Part shown: piece after piece, positions 54,456 to 64,000 of the stretch | Layout: each line of letters starts with the position of its first letter | Numbering within the stretch: the stretch's first letter is position 1 | Assembly: GCA_020796225.1 (NCBI GenBank) | Contig: CM036758.1 | Location: forward strand, 28,965,099 to 29,029,098 | Length of the DNA: 64,000 nucleotides | Direction: 5' to 3' | DNA from: Arion vulgaris | Lineage: Eukaryota; Mollusca; Gastropoda; Stylommatophora; Arionidae | Notes under the pieces: generated by a model | Told to the model about the DNA's origin: nothing | What the model saw: the letters and a program-made list of their open reading frames with translations, nothing else | The model's database searches: none | Program-made: the position numbers and the translations under genes

Positions 54456-55575
54456 TTAAGACTCGCTCGCTCGCGCGGTCTTACTGGTGGTGTGTGTGTG
54501 TGTGTGTGTGTCCGTATATCGAAGTTGCTCGGTCACGATATGATGCAAATGGCTCATAAATCAGTCAACAAAACACAAACTCTCCCGGAGTAAATGACTG
54601 AATTTAAGGGAGATGTGTATCACAAGAACGCCGAGACATGAAGTGAAACTCTGTGCCAATGGCACGAGTCAAACTGAGTGTTGGAGCACCCCCGAGGCAT
54701 CGTACATGAAACGGCAGATGTGTGAACATGTTGGTCGTATCAGCCTCCTAGCAGATGTGAAAGGCTGCAAACGAAGGATTAGAGGTGCATTCTGAGCGGC
54801 GAAACTCGGAGCCATGAGCGCAAAATGGTCAGCGTGCCGTTGCACTCCCGATGCACGGCAAATGTGGTACATGAGGTGTCGGTGACACAAGGGAAGATTG
54901 CGATAAAACTCCGTATATGTGGCCGAGCGCAAACTATGATACTGGGTAAAGTTGGCCGAGCGAAAAACCCAAAGTTACGTTCTAGCGCCTTACGAAACTG
55001 CCTTCCCTGAGACAGCCGGGCAGGGTAGGATTGTTTACGCAATTAACATCCCCGGAAATATCAGGGGTGATAAACGGCGAGGCAAATCCAAAGTTGCGCT
55101 GATAGCCCCAAATGAAACGACCCATAAAATACGATGTGCAGGGCCCCAGCCCAGGGTTTCCCGTATCAAAGGAAACGGCAGAGCCAACGCAAATTGCCTA
55201 GTGACGACCCGAGCGTCCATAAAACGTCCCAGGACTCTTCGTAGGGAACCACTGCTGCCCTGTAGTTTTGGGTTGGGGACAACCAAAGGCTAGCGTAGTA
55301 AACCGTAAACAAAACTCGACGGCAGGCAAACCAAGCAGTCCATTAACCAAACAGGTATTGCTGGGCAGATGACGCTCATCAGCCCGGGAGGGCTGGTCGC
55401 CTAAGGGTCGCTGCCCTGAAAGAAAATAGCAACCTGTTGCATTGTGGGTTAACGCTGGGGACAGTCAACGGCTAACGGAGAGCGAGCCCAGTAAACGTTT
55501 GTTGAAATCGGACACAAGACCAAAAGACAAACAACTGAGCTCCAATTGGCACTGAAAGTTGTGACGTAGCTACCC
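54456..55575 (+). mobile_element. LINE 5' UTR (rDNA-type leader plus GC-rich module)
   Basis: It starts with the rDNA spacer continuation. ATATGATGCAAATGGCTCAT near 54538 then joins the spacer to 18S nt ~88-110 across an internal deletion with GCA microhomology. After AATCAGTC it passes to the module shared with units 0-3 (CTCCCGGAGTAAATGACTGA, CAATTAACATCCCCGGAA, GGCAGGCAAACCAAGCAG). It continues without break into the LINE coding region via CCCATGCTAAGGCTG. The match to unit 1, which joins this same end to the LINE 3' terminus, shows it belongs to the LINE. No long open frame. Confidence 0.75.
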
Positions 55576-56460
55576 ATGCTAAGGCTGCAAGGACCAAATA
55601 TTTTCATGAATATGTTTAATTTAGAATATCAATATGGTGCTACGCCTGTGGAGATCCGTCGGGCAGGACGAGTGCTGGGCCCCATGCCTCGAAGCGGTCC
55701 GTGTTTTGGTACCGACGGTCCCCGCCCTCCAACTCGGCAAAGCAACGAGCGAGACCCACGGGGAAAAGCTACTGGTTCAATACGGCAAAGTAATGTCCAG
55801 AGACGATTAAACATTGTCCAATGGAATGCCGAAGGTATTCATCACAAAAAGCAAGCACTCGCAATAATACTTGCAGAAGAAAAAATTGATGTTGCGAGCA
55901 TATAAGAGACCCACCTAAATGCACAACATAGATTCGGAATCAGGGGTTACCAAACCTTCAGACTAGACAGAGCAGAGCACATGGATGGAGTCCTCACCCT
56001 AGTACGGAACGGCCTTCCAGCAAAGCAAGTTGATGTAACCACAGGAAGCGCCGGCGCAGCAGAGATCATAGGCGTACAAATTACATGTGAAGAAATGCAG
56101 ATTCTTCTGTATAACTTATACTGCCCAAGTGACATCTCGCTGTCACTCGATACAATGAATATAAATGATTCAGCATGCATGGTGGTCGGCGATTTCAATA
56201 GCTACTCAGAAAGATGGGGCTACCTCGAAACGAACAACAGAGGTGCAGAAGTGGAAGACTGGGAGATAGAGAACAACCTGTACCTCATCAATGCCCCAGA
56301 CGACCCGCCAACCTTCTACTCGAGAAGATGGCAAACGACTAGCACCCCCGACTTGGCCTTCGCAACAAGTGACCTCTCCACAAAAACAGCACGTACGTTA
56401 CAAATCATCTCGGAGATAGTGGACATAGGCCCGTCAAGCTACAAGTAGACCTAAAATTTG
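55576..56460 (+). pseudogene. LINE family 1: apurinic-type endonuclease domain
   Basis: It begins near 55810 with LNIVQWNAEGIHHKKQALAI, the N-terminal strand of APE-type LINE endonucleases. An in-frame stop replaces the residue before ETHL near 55902. The domain continues with RGYQTFRLDRAEHMDGVLTL and LYNLYCPSDISL, and ACMVVGDFNSYSERWGYLE (catalytic D-N) near 56175. TPDLAFATS and a final S-region before a frameshift near 56450 complete it. It nicks target DNA to prime reverse transcription. The upstream 230 bp reads RRAGRVLGPMPRSGP and may be the C-terminal end of an ORF1-like part or leader. Confidence 0.9.
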
Positions 56461-58290
56461 TACCTGAGCCCAAAATGTGGTTGCCACGGTGGAACTACAA
56501 AAAGCCAATTGGAAACAGTACGGGTCACTGACAGATGCCAATGTTGAACGCATCAACATGCATGAAAACAAACACATGCGATCCATGGCAAGGGAACTCT
56601 AACAAGCAATCCTGAAAGCGGCATGGGAAACCATTCATAGAGGCGCACGGAAGGAGTACAAGCCATACTGGACAGCAGAGGTTCAGAAGCTTGAAAACGA
56701 CCTTGAATTGGCAAGGAGTGAGGCTGAACAGGCACTGTCAGTAACGACCAATACTGCTTACAAGGCGGCAGCGGCTAAATACAAGAGGGAGGTCAAACGA
56801 TGAGCACGACAGAGTTGGATTGATAAGACTGAATCCCTGAACCTTGATAGGGACGGCCATAAATTGTGGAAACTAGCAAAAGCGCTAAGTGATGAAAACA
56901 CCACCCGACCCCTAATAGTCCTCGAACACGATAAAAAGATGTCCTCGGGAAGAGAAGCCTCAAACATTCTAATGCAAAAATATGTCGAAGTCAGCAGAGT
57001 AAGCATAGCAAAAGAAAAAGTCGATGAAACAAAGAGATAAGCTAGAGCACTCACAGGCGAGCCAAGAAAAGCCGAAAGTCACCTAACGGATACATATACC
57101 AGTAAAGAGTTGGAAGAGGCATTAAGGGAGCTCAAGCTCCGAAAGTCGCACGGAAAGGATCACAAATGGAATGCTTAAAAACTTGGGTACTAGAGCAAAG
57201 GCAGCTCTACTGGTTGTCCTCAACATGTCGTGGAGGATAGGCGTAGTACCACGAGAATGGAAGGAAGCGATCATGGTACCCATCCTAAAACCAGGAAAAA
57301 CAAACTCGATCCGGCGAGTTACAGACCAATAAGTCTCTTAAGCTGCACGGGCAAACTTATGGAACGCATGGTGAACAAACGGCTATCTTGGCACTTGGAA
57401 AGCAAAGGGCTTCTCATGATACAACAGAGAGGCTTTCGGAGATACCGATCTACAGAAGATCAAGTAACCTATATCGCCCAGGAAATGGAGGATGGTTTCC
57501 AAGAAAAGAAACATACACTGGCGGTTTTGGTAGATATGGAGAAGGCGTTTGACACAGTCTGGAAGGAAGGACTAAGACTGAAACTCCTCACCCTCGGTAT
57601 AAAGGGAAGAATGTACAAGTGGCTTGATAGATACCTAGAGAACAGAACAGCAAGGGTTTAGGTTCAGGGGTACACAAGTATGAAGGCCACATTAGAGCAA
57701 GGAGTTCCCCAAGGAGGTGTGCTCTCACCAACCCTCTTTCTAATCTTTGTCAATGACATAGAAACATGCCTACCAAAGCGAGTACACTCTGCCATGTATG
57801 CCGACGACCTGGCAATATGGGCGAGGGAAGAGTCAATGCCCTTGGCAACAAATCGACTCTAAGAAACCCTAAATAACCTGTAAGTGTGGTAAAAAAAAGT
57901 GGAATATGAATATAAATCCTTCAAAGACAACCTACACTGTGTTCTCCCAGAATAACCATAATCACAAGATCAAGCTTAGAGTCAATGGGCAAGATCTTCC
58001 AGAAAGCAAGATTCCAACGTACCTTGGAGTCCCACTCGACCGAAAACTGACTTGGTGTCCTCAAATCGAAAATGCTACGGCAAAAGCAAGACACAGGCTC
58101 ACGATGATGCGCAAACTCGCAGGCTCCACGCGGGGAGCAAACACCAGAGTCCTCAAAACTCTCTACTATGGAAGAGTGCGACCGGTCCTGGAGTACGGCA
58201 TTGCAAGGTGGAGTAGTGCATCCAATAAACAATTCGCCAAAGTGAGCAATATCCAGAACCGTGCAATGCTATTATCACATGAGCCATGAA
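56461..58290 (+). pseudogene. LINE family 1: reverse transcriptase domain
   Basis: A degraded linker (KEYKPYWTAEVQKLENDLEL near 56655) is followed by the RT: LDPASYRPISLLSCTGKLME RMVNKRLSWHLESKG, GFRRYRSTEDQVTYIAQEME, LVDMEKAFDTVWKEGLRLKL (motif A, Asp), GVPQGGVLSPTLFLIFVNDI, then SAMYADDLAIWAREES (YADD) near 57795. The thumb region contains PTYLGVPLDRKLTWCPQIEN near 58015 and KTLYYGRVRPVLEYGIARWS near 58160. At least four frameshifts or stops are present (57661, 57862, 57900, 58290). The same family is at 15245-16925. Confidence 0.93.
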
Positions 58291-59515
58291 GTCCACGCCC
58301 ATCAAGGCAATGGAAACAATTACAGGCATCCAACCAATGGCAGATTATAGGGACAGAAAAGTCTTGGTGTTGGCGGAAAAACTCAAACGGCTCGATTCCC
58401 ACCTTATGTACGAAAGAATGAACGGATTCGGCAGGGGCAGAATACGGAGGTCCAGCTTTGCAAAAAATGCGAAATCACTGATCGCAGACCACCCGGTCCT
58501 AGCAAACTGCAAAGCCAAATCAATCCCGGCAACCGATAAGTGCCCGTGTTGGAAACCAAATGCCGGAACTAAGGGAATCAATCCCAGGCATACTGAAAAA
58601 GGCCAGCAAGAAATCTTGGAAAGAAAAGCGGCCATAGAAAAATACATAGAGACAGAGTACCATGAAAATAAGTGGTTACACGTCTATACTGACGGATCGG
58701 CTAGGAACACAATCAGTGACGGCGAAGGAGAAATAGTGCTTAAACTCTCAAAGAAAGTGACGGTCACAAAGCGATTGCCACAGGCAAATACTCAAATAAC
58801 TACGAGGCAGAGGCAATAAAAGCAGCGGCCGAAATGATCCTAGAGAGAAGAGGCACCTCTCGCAACAAAGTCGTGATATTCACCGATGCTCTATCGGTCA
58901 TCACGGCACTCAACGGCGTAGGCAAAACAGAGCTGAATGAGCTCAAAGAACGACCCTCGATGAACTAGCGCGTTCACTCAAACGCACCGTCATTCAGTGG
59001 ATACCATCACACTGTAATATAAGTGAAAACGAATATACCGCCAAACTAGCTAAAGAAGGCGGGCTACTACCTCAAACTGATCGATCTCGAGGTAAGTTAT
59101 GAGGAAGCAAGAATAACCATCGGCTGGAACTATAGAGACAAATGGACAAAAGATCATCCTCACCACAACAACAGCGACGGATACAATGGTCTGTCTCGTA
59201 GGGAACAGGTTGTTATACTTCGCCTCCGTACCTTCCACAACAAGCTACGCGTCCACATGTTTCACAAATTTAAAATTGGCACAACTAGCCTGTGCCCCTG
59301 CAAAAAGGCGGATATGACGGCAGAGCATGTTCTGCAAGATTGTCAACTGATAACAGGTATAAGAAAAGAAACCTGACCTCAAATCACAGAGCTTCGCGAG
59401 AAGCTGTACGGGGGAACAGAGTCCCTTAAAAACACGGTAAAATTCATGATAAAAGTTGGTTCATCAGTTTAGGCCGGGATTGCAAGAGAGCGAGAGAGAG
59501 AGAGAGAGAGAGAGA
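58291..59515 (+). pseudogene. LINE family 1: RNase H, C-terminal Cys motif and 3' end
   Basis: LHVYTDGSARN near 58680 (first RNase H Asp), a frame change, YEAEAIKAAAEMILERRGTS (Glu), VVIFTDALSVITALNG (Asp), VIQWIPSHCNISENE (usual PSH.GI.GNE). RLRTFHNKLRVHMFHKFKIG then leads to a CPCKKADMTAEHVLQDC zinc-binding motif near 59300, as in I-superclade elements. The 3' UTR is short and ends in (GA)n at 59485-59515. Stops and frameshifts show it is inactive. Confidence 0.92.
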
Positions 59516-59529
59516 GAATAGACGCGTAG

Positions 59530-59602
59530 TCCGAGTTCAATGCCACAGTGGGTGGAGTTCAATGCCACAGTGGGTGGAGATCAATGCCACAGTGGGTGGG
59601 AG
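59530..59602. repeat. 24-bp triplication
   Basis: GAGTTCAATGCCACAGTGGG TGGA occurs three times in tandem with minor variation, immediately after the LINE tail. Confidence 0.92.
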
Positions 59603-60160
59603 ATATGTTTTCCACCGTAACGGCTCTCAGATCAACCCAGCCTCAATTGGGCACCAGGAAAAGCACTGAGAAGTAAAGGTGGCTGTCGTGATGTAGACCA
59701 CATCACACGTCGTGTGCTGACGGTCAATTAAGAAATACAGCCTAACACCGTATTCACCAATATACCTTGAGGTATGAAAAAGTGTTCCTAATTATAACTC
59801 ATCAGTTCTCTTCAAATTGTCATTGCATTCGCAGTGGCAGTTGCCTAGATGTATGCACCTGTGGAAGGTGTTTAAATGTTCAGTCTGTATATGCTCTAGA
59901 TGTATGGTTGTTAAGTGGTGCTCAATCTTTCTAAATTCACTGAAAATATTGGAGTCATTGCCGGAACTGTTATGCAAGTGTTCTATCGCTGACGCTTTCA
60001 GAATACTGACAGTGACAGAGCACATTTGGAAGGAAGAAGGGGAGAGGTGAAAGTGCATATGCAATCCTTAAGATGAAAGTTATATTCAGCTTTTTAGAGG
60101 ACAGATTGGAGCGTATGTGAACCAGGACGCGTATTCAGTACATGCTGAGAGTGAAGCAAG
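59603..60160. other. Spacer between LINE and minisatellites, nothing recognised
   Basis: Mixed-composition sequence. Open frames on both strands at 59800-60060 overlap each other and show no family features. Confidence 0.4.
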
Positions 60161-60165
60161 CGCTC

Positions 60166-60939
60166 TAACTAGATTATGTCAGTAATCTAACTACTTGACT
60201 ATGTCAGTAATCTAACTGCTTATGTCAGTAATCTAACTAATTAACTATACCAGTAATCTAACTACTAGATTATGTCAGTAATCTAACTACTAGATTATAT
60301 CAGTAATCTAACTACTAGATTATGTCAGTAATCTAACTACTTGACTATGTTAGTAATCTAACTACTAGATTATGTCAGTAATCTAACTACTAGATTATGT
60401 CAGTAATCTAACTACTAGATTATGTCAGTAATCTAACTACTTGACTATGTTAGTAATCTAACTACTAGATTATGTCAGTAATCTAACTACTAGATTATGT
60501 CAGTAATCTAACTACTAGATTATGTCAGTAATCTAACTACTTGACTATGTCAGTAATCTAACTACTAGATTATGTCAGTAATCTAACTACTAGATTATGT
60601 CAGTAATCTAACTACTAGATTATGTCAGTAATCTAACTACTAGATTATGTCAGTAATCTAACTACTAGATTATATCAGTAATCTAACTACTAGATTATGT
60701 CAGTAATCTAACTACTAGATTATATCAGTAATCTAACTACTAGATTATGTCAGTAATCTAACTACTAGATTATGTCAGTAATCTAACTACTAGATTATAT
60801 CAGTAATCTAACTACTAGATTATGTCAGTAATCTAACTACTAGATTATATCAGTAATCTAACTACTAGATTATATCAGTAATCTAACTACTAGATTATGT
60901 CAGTAATCTAACTACTAGATTATGTCAGTAATCTAACTC
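60166..60939. repeat. 25-bp minisatellite, about 31 copies, with built-in hairpin
   Basis: Unit CTAGATTATGTCAGTAATCTAACTA. Each standard unit contains the 7-bp inverted repeat TAGATTA / TAATCTA separated by TGTCAG. Two variant classes recur: TATATCAG in the loop and CTTGACTATG, which breaks the stem. Their spacing suggests higher-order duplication. Confidence 0.97.
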
Positions 60940-60945
60940 TTACTG

Positions 60946-62172
60946 CACCGTATCTTTACGTGACTACACCATATCTTTACGTGACTACACCATATCTTTA
61001 CTTGACTGTATCATGTCTTTACGTGACTGTTCCATATCCTCACGTGACTGCATCATATCTATACATAACGCACAATGTCTTTACGTAACTACATCATATT
61101 GTTACGTGACTGCTCCGTGTCTTTACGTGACTGCACCATATCCTTACGTGATCACACCATGTCTTTGCGTGACTATACCATATTTTTTCCTGACTGCATC
61201 ATATCTTTACTCGACAACATCATATCTTTACGTGACTACACCATATCGCTACGTGACTACACCATATCGCTACGTGACTACACCATATCGCTACGTGACT
61301 ACACCATATCGCTACGAGACTACACCATATCGCTACGTGACTACACCATATCGCTACGTGACTACACCATATCGCTATGAGACTACACCATATCGCTACG
61401 TGACTACACCATATCGCTACGAGACTACACCATATCGCTACGTGACTACATCATATCGCTAAGTGACTACACCATATCGCTACGAGACTACACCATATCG
61501 CTACGTGACTACACCATATCGCTACGTGACTACACCATATCGCTACGTGACTACACCATATCGCTACGTGACTACACCATATCGCTACGTGACTACACCA
61601 TATCGCTACGTGACTACACCATATCGCTACGTGACTACACCATATCGCTACGTGACTACACCATGTCGCTACGTGACTACACCATATCGCTACGTGACTA
61701 CACCATATCGCTACGTGACTACACCATATCGCTACGGACCCCTGCTACACTACACATATCGCTAGTGACTACACCATATCGCTACGTGACTACACCATAT
61801 CGCTATGGGACTACACCATATCGCTACGTGACTACACCATATCGCTACGAGACTACACCATATCGCTACGTGACTACACCATATCGCTACGTGACTACAC
61901 CATATCGCTACTTGACTACACCATATCGTTACGTGACTACACCATATCGCTAAGTGACTACACCATATCGCTACGGGACTACACCATATCGCTATGTGAC
62001 TACACCATATCGCTACGTGACTACACGATATCGCTACGTGACTACACTATATCGCTACGTGACTACACCATATCTCTAGTACTACACCATGTCGCTACGT
62101 GACTACACCATATCGCTACGTGACTACACCATATCGCTACGTGACTACACCATGTCGCTACGGGACTACCTC
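60946..62172. repeat. 21-bp minisatellite, about 55-58 copies
   Basis: Core unit ACTACACCATATCGCTACGTG. Diverged units (TCTTTACGTGACTGCACC-like) occupy the first 280 bp and near-perfect units follow. The 21-bp period is seven codons, so open frames arise in several phases (a TTPYRYV heptad in one). These are by-products of periodicity. Local disturbances at 61735-61765 and 62075-62090. Confidence 0.97.
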
Positions 62173-62860
62173 ATCTCTAAATATGTACATACCAGTAGAA
62201 CATACGTGGTGCTTTTGATGTCTATGGAACTATTTGTAATTATTGATTAGTGAAACACTGATATCTCCTCCACAATATCTTTACCAGCGTATAACGACTA
62301 ATCACACGCGTTCTGTGTTTACTAATCAAATGTCTTGTGCCTTTAACAAAGTGTTCGTGTCTGGTAGTTCTCATTTTCACTCTCATCTTTTTCACTCTGT
62401 ATATGGATGCAGATTTATAAATATTTTCAAGGTCATCTTTCATAATTCTATTTTTGATAATTTTGTTACATGACACTTGATTTTATTTTAGCCATCACAA
62501 AATAAAATATATGACTTTTAAAAGTATGCAGAGAAAAACATCTTTGTGCCACTATTTTTAAAACAACTTGGTGCCATTATAGTAAGCTGTAAATGAAGAT
62601 TTGTGAAGAAATAAACTGTCGCTGGGTTCATGTACATGTACATCTATGCAAACGACAGTTGGTAATATTTCCCAATAACAGATCTAGTGATGTACTGCTA
62701 ACTATATATATATAAATATGAATACATGTTCATCATCCTGACAATGCTATTTTAACTCTCGCCGGGGCCATGGAATTCATGAACTGTCGCTGAAAACTGC
62801 ATTTGCAAGTAAAAACTATATGAGTACACATGATTATTCAGCGAAGAGGAATGGTGATTG
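62173..62860. other. AT-rich intronic stretch with SINE remnant
   Basis: CACATGATTATTCAGCGAAG near 62828 resembles the 3' part of the 49705 SINE family. Nothing else recognised. Confidence 0.4.
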
Positions 62861-62897
62861 TGTATATATATATATATATAGTAGGATAGACAGATAG

Positions 62898-62938
<41 letters not shown>

Positions 62939-63400
62939 TAGGCAGGCAGATAGATAGACAGACCGATAGACAGACAGATATATTATATAGGTAGGTAGGT
63001 AGGTAGGTTGGGTTGGGTTGGGTTGAGATAGGTTAGAATAGGTTAGGATAGGATAGGTTAGGTTAAGATATGATACGTTAGGATAGGTTAAGATAGGATA
63101 AGGTATGATAGGTTAGGATAAGTTAGGATAGGTTTGGATAGGATAGGTTAGGATAGGTTAGGTTAGGATAGGTTAGGATAGGTTAGATTAGGATAGATTA
63201 GGATAGGTTAGGATATATAAGGATTGATAGATAGATAGATGGATGGATGGATGGATGACAGAGATGGGTGGATGGATAGACAGACGGACAGACGGATAGA
63301 GAGATAAAGAGATAGATAGATAGATAGATAGATATGTAGGTAAGTAGGTAGGTAGGTAGGTAGGTAGATAGATAGATAGATAGATACAGAAAACCTCTTT
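62861..63400. repeat. TA, GATA, GGTTAGGATA and GATG simple-repeat block
   Basis: In order: TA runs (62862-62930), GATA/GACA (62885-62980), GGTA and GGTTG runs (62985-63025), a degenerate TTAGGATAGG tract (63030-63215), GATG/GATA/GACG (63220-63330) and GGTA/GATA (63335-63390). Long open frames on the minus strand come from the repeats. Confidence 0.95.
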
Positions 63401-63448
63401 TTGCATGCACTGAATGAAACATGTCTCCATGAACAATGACATTTTTAC

Positions 63449-63493
63449 CTGAGATGATACAGTCAGGTGTGTTACATATCTGATCTGATGATT
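63449..63493 (-). CDS. M13 metallopeptidase exon (C.TPDC segment)
   Basis: The 45-nt exon lies between TTTCACAG and GTAAAA, reading SSDQICNTPDCIIS with one base left over. C.(T/S)..C.......... before the M..(S/T).DPC signature is the first ectodomain disulfide region of M13 enzymes, just outside the membrane anchor. The final base and the first two of exon 51934-52095 form Ala, giving CIISAATMVRKMNLSVDPC, as expected. The intron between them is over 11 kb. The signal-anchor exon lies beyond 64000. Confidence 0.92.
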
Positions 63494-64000
63494 CTGTGAA
63501 AAGATATAAAAAACAAACAGTTAAATCAAGTGAAGCATTTATAATTGTTTTTAAAATGATGGCTTAATTTAGAACAGAAAAAAGAGAATACATACTTAAA
63601 CTAAAGGAAATTTATCAAGAACTGTCCCTACATTAACATTGAAATCACAAGAAACGGAGGAAAGTAAAATTGGGTTTTTAGCGTTTTTATATATTATTAT
63701 ATGTTATAATAATTATATATATATATATATATATGGCCTTCTTCGCCTTTAGAGACGATCATTAGGCAAGAGATTAACTGTGACGAATTCTGAGTGTGTG
63801 CTTATTTCTCTTGACTTTAAGAGCAACCACACTTTTTCTACAAATATCTTTGCACTTTTACGTAATGTTGTTTTCCATACAGCTCGATCATCAGATATTT
63901 TTTTTTTCTATTTGTTGGAACCGATAGAAATGAAATTTGTCGGGACATACAATACCCTCATGTCTGGACATTGGTCTTTCGTGAAGACTTTCCCTTCCGA
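63494..64000. other. Intron upstream of the first visible exon
   Basis: AT-rich with a TA microsatellite at 63712-63735. Nothing coding recognised. Confidence 0.45.

Noticed and set aside
61013..61953. Repeat-protein gene with YRYVTTP heptads
   Set aside because: Open frames follow from the 21-bp period. Several frames are open at once, and there is no start context, splice signal or non-repeat domain.
63188..63442. Open frame of Tyr/Leu/Ser repeats
   Set aside because: Encoded by GATA/GGTA simple repeats.

Overview
This is a window of animal nuclear DNA. It is AT-rich and dense in repeats, with short exons separated by introns of many kilobases. All the recognised host coding sequence is one minus-strand gene for an M13 (neprilysin / endothelin-converting-enzyme type) zinc metallopeptidase. 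Its exons run from 63493 down to 2132 with consensus splice sites. The cytoplasmic/transmembrane 5' end lies beyond the right edge and the catalytic HExxH exons beyond the left edge. Only the ectodomain N-terminal half is here, and several exons were not found. The SINE types, the LINE families and an 18S rRNA fragment that reads like molluscan 18S suggest a mollusc, perhaps a gastropod. That assignment is inference.

The rest is mobile DNA in the introns. Left part (1-11000): an 11-bp-TSD retroposon at 3353-4137, then a 6.5-kb hAT-type element (4274-10751, 8-bp TSD) holding three further retroposon insertions in opposing orientations. Two of these carry the first ~116-126 nt of 18S rRNA preceded by ~0.5 kb of probable 5' external transcribed spacer. 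Middle (11000-50000): 5'-truncated or degenerate LINEs of at least four families, tRNA-derived SINEs, an interrupted BED/hAT transposase gene, a second hAT element, a TTAA-flanked MITE, a TA-flanked MITE and several tandem arrays. Right part (50000-64000): a Tc1/mariner-IS630-like transposon with 106-bp terminal repeats, inserted inside the 5' UTR of a LINE. The LINE carries endonuclease, reverse transcriptase and RNase H and spans 52178-59515. Two large minisatellites and a telomere-like repeat tract follow.

The main observation is that the GC-rich retroposons at 3353-10096 and the 5' UTR of the LINE at 54456-55575 are the same sequence. One of them (4374-5653) joins this LINE 5' UTR directly to the LINE 3' end. 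Three copies have the start of the rRNA transcription unit fused upstream. The simplest reading is that a LINE once sat in 18S rDNA near nt 126, was transcribed from the rDNA promoter, and the read-through RNA was retrotransposed and then multiplied.

One-base frameshifts at A-runs occur both in a host exon (42841-43032) and in the young-looking transposon at 52280-54453. Some of the breakage may therefore be residual assembly error.
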